DNA of 64,000 nucleotides, taken from positions 127,925-191,924 of the forward strand of contig UQOY01000003.1 of assembly GCA_900542825.1 (NCBI GenBank), given 5' to 3'. Under the pieces are notes generated by a model. The model was not told the DNA's origin. It was given only the letters and a program-made list of their open reading frames with translations, and made no database searches. The DNA is from an uncultured Collinsella sp. (GTDB lineage: Bacteria; Actinomycetota; Coriobacteriia; Coriobacteriales; Coriobacteriaceae). A program made the position numbers and the translations under genes. Below are positions 59,986 to 64,000 of this stretch, piece by piece (position 1 is the stretch's first letter; each line of letters begins with the position of its first letter).

Positions 59986-60133
59986 ACCGAGTCCTTTCTT
60001 GCGATTAGTCTACGGCATCTATAGTCGCAAGAAGCCGAGTCGGCTACCATCGATATGGCTTACGCTTGCCTTACCGTTGTGTAAGGTAGGGATAGCTACC
60101 CTGTCACGTGTTGATGTTGAGAGAGGACTCCTG

Positions 60134-61120
60134 TTGAAGACTGTTCATGTTGCCGCTGGGATCATTCGCAAGGAAGGATCCGACGAGCTACTGGCCGTGC
60201 AGCGCGGCTATGGCGACATGCAGGGACTTTGGGAGTTCCCAGGTGGCAAGCTCATGCGCGGCGAGACGCCCGAGGACGCCGTACGCCGCGAGCTCATGGA
60301 AGAGCTGCAGGTAAAAGTCACCAACCTGCGCGATTTCTACACCGTTGAGTATGACTACCCCGATTTCCATCTCTCCATGGAGTGCTACTACTGCTCGCTC
60401 GCCGATGAATCCGATGAGCCTCAGAAGCACGACCGCCAGCTCGATATCCGCTGGATTCCGCGCACCTCGCTTGCCACGGTGGAATGGATGCCCGCCGACA
60501 AGGGGCTCATTGATGCCCTGATTGAGCTGAAGGAAGACCGGCTCGAGGCAAGCTCCGCCGATGACGCCGCGGTCACCATGGCCGACGAGTCTGCTGCCAA
60601 ACCCAAGCGCACACCTAAGCGCCGCAGCAAAAAGCGTCCCAAGCCCGGTCTGCTCGACGGCATCGATACCTCGGACCTCTCCGCTGACGAGCGCGAACTG
60701 GTCCGCCGTCGCGCCGCCATCAAAAAGTCCATGAAGGGCAACAAACGCGCCAACACCAAGCCCGAGCTGCTCGTTCGTCAGCGTCTGCGCGCAGCAGGCC
60801 TTACGGGTTATCGCTTGGAATGGAAGGTACCCGGCAAGCCCGACATCGCCTTTCCCGGGCGCAAGATCGCCATCTTCGTCAACGGCTGCTTTTGGCACCG
60901 CTGCCCCAAATGCAACCCAAGTCAGCCCAAGCGCAACGTTGAGTTTTGGGAGGCAAAGTTCCGTCGCAACGTCGAGCGCGACCGCACCGCCGTGGCAGCA
61001 CTCACTCAAATGGGCTGGACACCCATAACCATCTGGGAATGTGAGCTCAAAAAAGACCGCATCGACGCCACGATGGAAAAGGTCATCGAACAGGTGCGCG
61101 CCGCAGAGCCGCAGCGCTAA
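60134..61120 (+). CDS. Nudix (MutT-like) hydrolase fused to a Vsr-type mismatch endonuclease
   Basis: The 328-residue protein has two domains. Residues 1-130 are a MutT-like Nudix hydrolase with the box G38-x5-E44-x7-R52-E53-L-x-E56-E57 (the usual final Gly is Gln59). Residues 140-200 are a linker with a strongly basic patch. Residues 198-310 are a very-short-patch repair endonuclease: RANTKPELLVR, PGKPDIAFPG with Asp237, IFVNGCFWHRC, NVERD and WECEL; Cys252, Cys257, Cys260 and Cys302 could bind zinc. The E. coli His64 position is Asn250. It starts at TTG 60134 after GAGAGAGGA; no other in-frame start precedes the Nudix fold. No cytosine methyltransferase gene is near. Confidence 0.88.
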   Translation: MKTVHVAAGIIRKEGSDELLAVQRGYGDMQGLWEFPGGKLMRGETPEDAVRRELMEELQVKVTNLRDFYTVEYDYPDFHLSMECYYCSLADESDEPQKHDRQLDIRWIPRTSLATVEWMPADKGLIDALIELKEDRLEASSADDAAVTMADESAAKPKRTPKRRSKKRPKPGLLDGIDTSDLSADERELVRRRAAIKKSMKGNKRANTKPELLVRQRLRAAGLTGYRLEWKVPGKPDIAFPGRKIAIFVNGCFWHRCPKCNPSQPKRNVEFWEAKFRRNVERDRTAVAALTQMGWTPITIWECELKKDRIDATMEKVIEQVRAAEPQR

Positions 61121-61373
61121 CAGCGGGCATTCACACGCTCCGCACGTCCGCGCCACATCCACGTCACAAACCTTAGAAAGCCCTTAAGCCCAAAACCTTT
61201 CAAGAGTGTTACTCAATACCTCTGAACTGCAGTTTCATCGTAACACCAAACCAGGTTAAGCGTTTCTTTAGCGCTTCTTCGCAGCAGCCGCGTCATAATA
61301 CTGCCAACGTACGGGACCTAGCAGCACACCCCGTGCGCAACCTTTTGGTGGACATCGAGGAGGCCGCATAAGC

Positions 61374-61583
61374 ATGCATTCTTCCAATGACGCAGCACAG
61401 CAGCCATCCCTAAAACATGCAAACCTTTTCTCCTTCCCCCCGACACAGAGAAACGACCTCCTCGACTCCCCCACCACAAAAGCCAAACGCTCAACCGACC
61501 AGAGCCACAACTTGCGAGCATCCTTCGAAAAGCTCCAAGCATCCCTAGACAAAACCTTCCCCAACCAAGCCCGGGCATACTAG
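61374..61583 (+). CDS. Possible small protein, unknown
   Basis: A 69-codon frame starts at ATG 61374, ten bases after GAGGAGG. The product is polar, Gln/Ser/Asn-rich, with no membrane segment or known motif; the C-terminal third (NLRASFEKLQASLDKTF) could form a helix. No family was recognised. The codon choice is less GC-biased than in flanking genes, and the frame may be chance. The stretch from 61121 to 61373 holds nothing else recognisable. Confidence 0.3.
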   Translation: MHSSNDAAQQPSLKHANLFSFPPTQRNDLLDSPTTKAKRSTDQSHNLRASFEKLQASLDKTFPNQARAY

Positions 61584-61627
61584 CCCCCACCAACAAAGCG
61601 ACCCTCGCACTCCACTATTCCGCCCCA

Positions 61628-61744
61628 ACGCCACAAGGGCGATCGAGCAGGACGGCTTGGGCAGGTCCCCGTACTTAGTTTCCAAAATCATTCCGCAGCG
61701 CGAAGGCTTCTTATTATTTTCAGACCTAACGCCACAAGGGCGAC
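61628..61744. repeat. Degenerate half copy of the family D element with a flanking direct repeat
   Basis: ACTTAGTTTCCAAAATC followed by ATTCCGCAG (61673-61698) resembles the outer arm and box of family D, but no matching second arm follows. AACGCCACAAGGGCGA occurs at 61628-61643 and again at 61729-61744, just before full copy 5, as if the left half of the element had been duplicated. Confidence 0.5.
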
Positions 61745-61764
61745 GACCTCGAGTAGGTCAACCT

Positions 61765-61891
61765 GGGAGGGACGAGGGTTTAGTTCCCCAATCTTTCCGC
61801 AGGGGGGGGCAAAAAGCCTCGCCGCACGAAGTGCGCAGCGAGGCTTTTTGCATGCCGAGGACGATTGGGGAACTAAACCCTCGTCCCTCCC
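61765..61891 (-). ncRNA. Family D composite 3'-UTR element, copy 5 (after the aldolase gene)
   Basis: The outer helix is a perfect 29 bp (61765-61793 with 61863-61891) and the inner helix CAAAAAGCCTCGC/GCGAGGCTTTTTG is a perfect 13 bp (61810-61822 with 61838-61850). On the gene strand the order is arm, GTCCTCGGCATG, inner hairpin, CTGCGGAAA, arm. It begins 33 nt after the aldolase stop codon. Confidence 0.7.
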
Positions 61892-61924
61892 CGGGATATG
61901 TAGCGAGTCGGAGTACCCTTGCTG

Positions 61925-62782
61925 TTACTCTGCTTTGCCCACAGAGTTGAGGTTGGTCATGCGGATCTTAACCAGCTCGGTGATCTCACGCATACCCTCC
62001 TTGGCCGGCTTCTTGGGATCGAAGCAGGCAGGGTTCTCGGCCATGTAGGCCATGAAGCCCTTCGTGAAGGCCTGACGCAGTTCGGTGGCGTAGTTAACCT
62101 TGCAAATGCCGTTCTTCACAGCCTCGGCAACCTGCTCATCGGGCACACCGGAGGTGCCGTGCAGAACCAGCGGCACGTCGACGGCGTCGCGGATGGCCTT
62201 GACCACGGACTGCTCGATGTGCGGATCGCTCGTGTACACACCGTGGCTGGTGCCAACGCCAATGGCCAGCGAGGTGCAGCCGGTGCGCTCAACGAACTCC
62301 TTAGCCTCGGCAGGATCGGTGTAGGGGCTCTCGCCCTCAACTGCGGGACCGTCGTCCTCCTTGCCGCCAACCTTACCGAGCTCAGCCTCGACAGGCACGC
62401 CCATGGCGCGACCAGCGTCGGCGACGGACTTGGTCAGGGCGATGTTGTCCTCGAAGGACTCGTGCGAACCGTCGATCATGACGGAGGTGTAGCCCGTGCG
62501 GAAAGCCTGCATGCAGCGGTCATAGCCATCGCCGTGATCGAGGTGCAGGGCGACGGGCACGGAAGCGCGCTCGGCGGCAGCCTTGACCATGCCGTAGAAG
62601 TAGTCCAGACCAGCGGTCTTGATGGTGCCCGGGGTGGTCTGCATGATGACGGGGGACTTCGTCTCCTCGGCGGCGGCCAGAACGGCCATAACAAACTCGA
62701 GGTTCTCGACGTTGAACGCGCCAACGGCGTAATGGCCGGCCTGAGCGTCCTTGAGCATCTTTTCGGTGGTAACAAGTGCCAT
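61925..62782 (-). CDS. Class II fructose/tagatose-bisphosphate aldolase
   Basis: The 285-residue zinc aldolase splits fructose 1,6-bisphosphate or tagatose 1,6-bisphosphate. Motifs are VGAFNVENLEFVMAV, LHLDHGDGYDRC with the catalytic Asp and zinc His, VEAELGKVGGKED, and LHGTSGVPDEQV with a zinc His. The size and AELGKVGG loop fit both Fba and the GatY/KbaY subgroup, so the substrate is open. ATG 62782 follows AGGAG; an upstream extension is not supported. A DeoR-family gene is divergent to it, which hints at sugar-dependent control. Confidence 0.88.
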   Translation of the reverse strand: MALVTTEKMLKDAQAGHYAVGAFNVENLEFVMAVLAAAEETKSPVIMQTTPGTIKTAGLDYFYGMVKAAAERASVPVALHLDHGDGYDRCMQAFRTGYTSVMIDGSHESFEDNIALTKSVADAGRAMGVPVEAELGKVGGKEDDGPAVEGESPYTDPAEAKEFVERTGCTSLAIGVGTSHGVYTSDPHIEQSVVKAIRDAVDVPLVLHGTSGVPDEQVAEAVKNGICKVNYATELRQAFTKGFMAYMAENPACFDPKKPAKEGMREITELVKIRMTNLNSVGKAE

Positions 62783-62867
62783 GAGCGTTTGCTCCTCTCC
62801 CTCGCCCGCATCTGGACATCGGGCGTAGTTGTTCACAAGGCGTTTTACCTTGCGTTTTGCTGCGCTC

Positions 62868-62873
62868 ATTGTA
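62868..62873 (-). promoter_or_regulatory. Likely -10 box of the aldolase gene
   Basis: On the minus strand this reads TACAAT, 86 nt before the start codon; no good -35 accompanies it. Confidence 0.35.
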
Positions 62874-63005
62874 TGAAATTAAACGGGTATGCATGTGCGA
62901 GATATTGTCATCACGCGAGGTCCAACCTTCATTTTGAAAAGCAAACGGAAGGGGTCGAACCCGAGCGCGTGTGTTCGAAATTGAGTTTTGAGCCTTGATC
63001 ATCTT

Positions 63006-63059
63006 TCTTTTATAGAAAAGATAAGTAATCGAAAGGCGTTTTCTTATTTAAAAAGAAAA
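63006..63059. promoter_or_regulatory. Two A/T-rich palindromes between the aldolase and DeoR genes
   Basis: TCTTTTATAGAAAAGA (63006-63021) and a site with TTTTCTT/AAGAAAA arms (63039-63059) are inverted repeats of similar sequence 33 nt apart. DeoR-family regulators often bind such repeated TTTTC/GAAAA words, and these lie 58-95 nt before the DeoR gene in the divergent spacer. Confidence 0.5.
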
Positions 63060-63116
63060 TGAACGAAAATAGACTCAACACAATTCCTGCAAATTTCAGA
63101 CGATGATGGAGCAGCC

Positions 63117-63920
63117 ATGGCCCATGCAACAACCCGAGCTTTCGCCGATGAGCGTCGTTCCGCCATCATGGAGATGCTCGAGCATAACCCCTCGGTGCAG
63201 GTAGCAGAAATCGCCCAGACCTTTGGCGTGTCCTCCGTTACCGCCCGCGCCGATCTAGACGCGCTCGCCGAGTCCGGCAAGCTGCGCCGCACGCATGGTG
63301 GCGCTGTGTCGCTCCAGAAGCGACTGACCGTATCCACCCAGGATCGCCGTATCAACGTCAATGTCGCCGCCAAGCAGGCCATCGCGCAAAGCGCCATTGA
63401 ACTCGTCGGCAATGGTGACACCCTGCTCGTCGACTCGGGCACCACCGCTCTCGAGTTTGTCCGGCTCCTCGACCAGCGCGATGGCATCACCGTCATCACG
63501 GCCGACATTACCATTGCCGATTACATCGACGAGAGCATGCCCTCAGTCGATGTCGTCATGCTGGGCGGGGCACTGCGCAAAGGCCATCGCTATCTGTACG
63601 GCCCACTTACCATGCAGGCGCTCCAAATGGTCCACGCCGATCTTGCCGTCATGTGCCCTGGCGCTTTTGTTCCCGGCTGCGGCTTTACGACCGACTTTCC
63701 GCAGATGGCCGAGACCAAAGCGGCTATGGTCGGTGCTGCTCGTCAAAGTGTCGCCCTCATGGACGCCAGTAAGGTCAACGGACGTGGCATGTACCGCTTT
63801 GCCGAGCTGACCGACGTCAACGCCATCGTGATGGACCGTGACCCCGATCACGCCGTCGCCACCTCAATCGCCGAGATCGTCGACAACGCCCGCCCAAATC
63901 TCCTCATCGCCGGCGCTTAA
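63117..63920 (+). CDS. DeoR-family transcriptional regulator
   Basis: The 267-residue protein has the N-terminal DeoR helix-turn-helix RRSAIMEMLEHNPSVQVAEIA, TFGVSSVTARADLDAL and the RRTHGGAV wing, then the phosphosugar-sensing isomerase-like domain with LLVDSGTTALEF and LMDASKVNGRGMY. GATGGAGCAGCC precedes the ATG. It probably controls itself and the divergent aldolase gene in response to a sugar phosphate. Confidence 0.92.
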   Translation: MAHATTRAFADERRSAIMEMLEHNPSVQVAEIAQTFGVSSVTARADLDALAESGKLRRTHGGAVSLQKRLTVSTQDRRINVNVAAKQAIAQSAIELVGNGDTLLVDSGTTALEFVRLLDQRDGITVITADITIADYIDESMPSVDVVMLGGALRKGHRYLYGPLTMQALQMVHADLAVMCPGAFVPGCGFTTDFPQMAETKAAMVGAARQSVALMDASKVNGRGMYRFAELTDVNAIVMDRDPDHAVATSIAEIVDNARPNLLIAGA

Positions 63921-63943
63921 ACAAAAACCACCACAAAGGTGCC

Positions 63944-64000
63944 TGTGAACTGCGCCCCGAAACTTGGACTGAACAAATAGCGACTACGCCGCAAGGGCCC
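63944..64000 (+). mobile_element. Possible left end of an IS3-family insertion sequence
   Basis: TGTGAACTGCGCCCCGAAAC followed by TTGGACTG resembles the terminal repeat of IS150-group IS3 elements (TG-n-ACTGCACCC-n5-GTTGGAC). The window ends 57 nt later, before any transposase frame could be judged. Confidence 0.4.

Noticed and set aside
62950..62975. GGGGTCGAACCCGAGC resembling a tRNA T-arm
   Set aside because: No acceptor, D or anticodon arms could be paired around it.

Overview
The window looks like a chromosomal segment of a gut Coriobacteriia, most likely Collinsella. This is inferred from the GC-rich coding style, the fermentative gene set (pyruvate formate-lyase and its activase, an iron-dependent alcohol dehydrogenase, sucrose PTS), actinobacterial-type regulatory sites and protein sequences close to Collinsella families I know. 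It was not checked by any search. No rRNA, tRNA or CRISPR array was seen. One possible insertion-sequence end lies at the right edge.

Layout. 1-4.4 kb: the end of a CmpB-type membrane protein gene, an HD-domain hydrolase, a DXP synthase and an iron alcohol dehydrogenase. 4.5-8.9 kb: a polar amino-acid ABC importer (lipoprotein, two permeases, ATPase) followed by a gamma-glutamyl hydrolase. 9.0-12.5 kb: a less GC-rich block with an ABC-2 exporter, an XRE regulator and a DUF2975 membrane protein. 12.7-15 kb: an Hpt protein and a GGDEF/receiver/HD-GYP protein. 15-23.2 kb: alpha/beta hydrolase, radical SAM protein, SEC-C methionine aminopeptidase, 2-hydroxyacid dehydrogenase, M18 aminopeptidase, an anchored Ntn-type hydrolase and phosphofructokinase. 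23.8-30.4 kb: a MacB/FtsX-type ABC pair, a GyrI-like protein behind a LexA-type box, a CLC transporter and Ogt. 31-36.4 kb: the aspartate-family genes asd, lysC, thrC and thrB. 36.6-41.4 kb: engB, mtnN, a beta-lactamase-like serine hydrolase, pflA and degV. 41.6-47.3 kb: a fructoside operon (two GH32 enzymes around a sucrose-type EIIBC) with a LacI regulator and matching operators. 47.5-50 kb: a pyruvate formate-lyase split into a large catalytic chain and a separate 83-residue glycyl-radical chain. 50.5-55.2 kb: MarR plus a heterodimeric ABC exporter. 55.7-64 kb: DAHP synthase, a BceAB-like ABC pair, a Nudix-Vsr fusion, a class II aldolase and a DeoR regulator.

The intergenic DNA is the most unusual part. 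At least three dispersed stem-loop families and several singletons fill the spaces between genes. The strongest is a composite element with a 28-30 bp outer helix, a GTCCTCG box, an inner hairpin and a CTGCGGAA box. Five full copies each lie 12-33 nt after a stop codon, always in the same orientation relative to the gene they follow. A second element follows two different genes, and four of its helices differ in sequence but keep pairing. Together these suggest recurrent 3'-UTR RNA structures. Other leading observations are the Nudix-Vsr fusion, the split pyruvate formate-lyase, the LexA-box GyrI-like gene and a MITE-like inverted repeat upstream of the DAHP synthase gene.

Limits: all names rest on reading translated sequences and motifs by eye. 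Promoter and operator calls are pattern matches. RNA or DNA function of the repeat families is inference.
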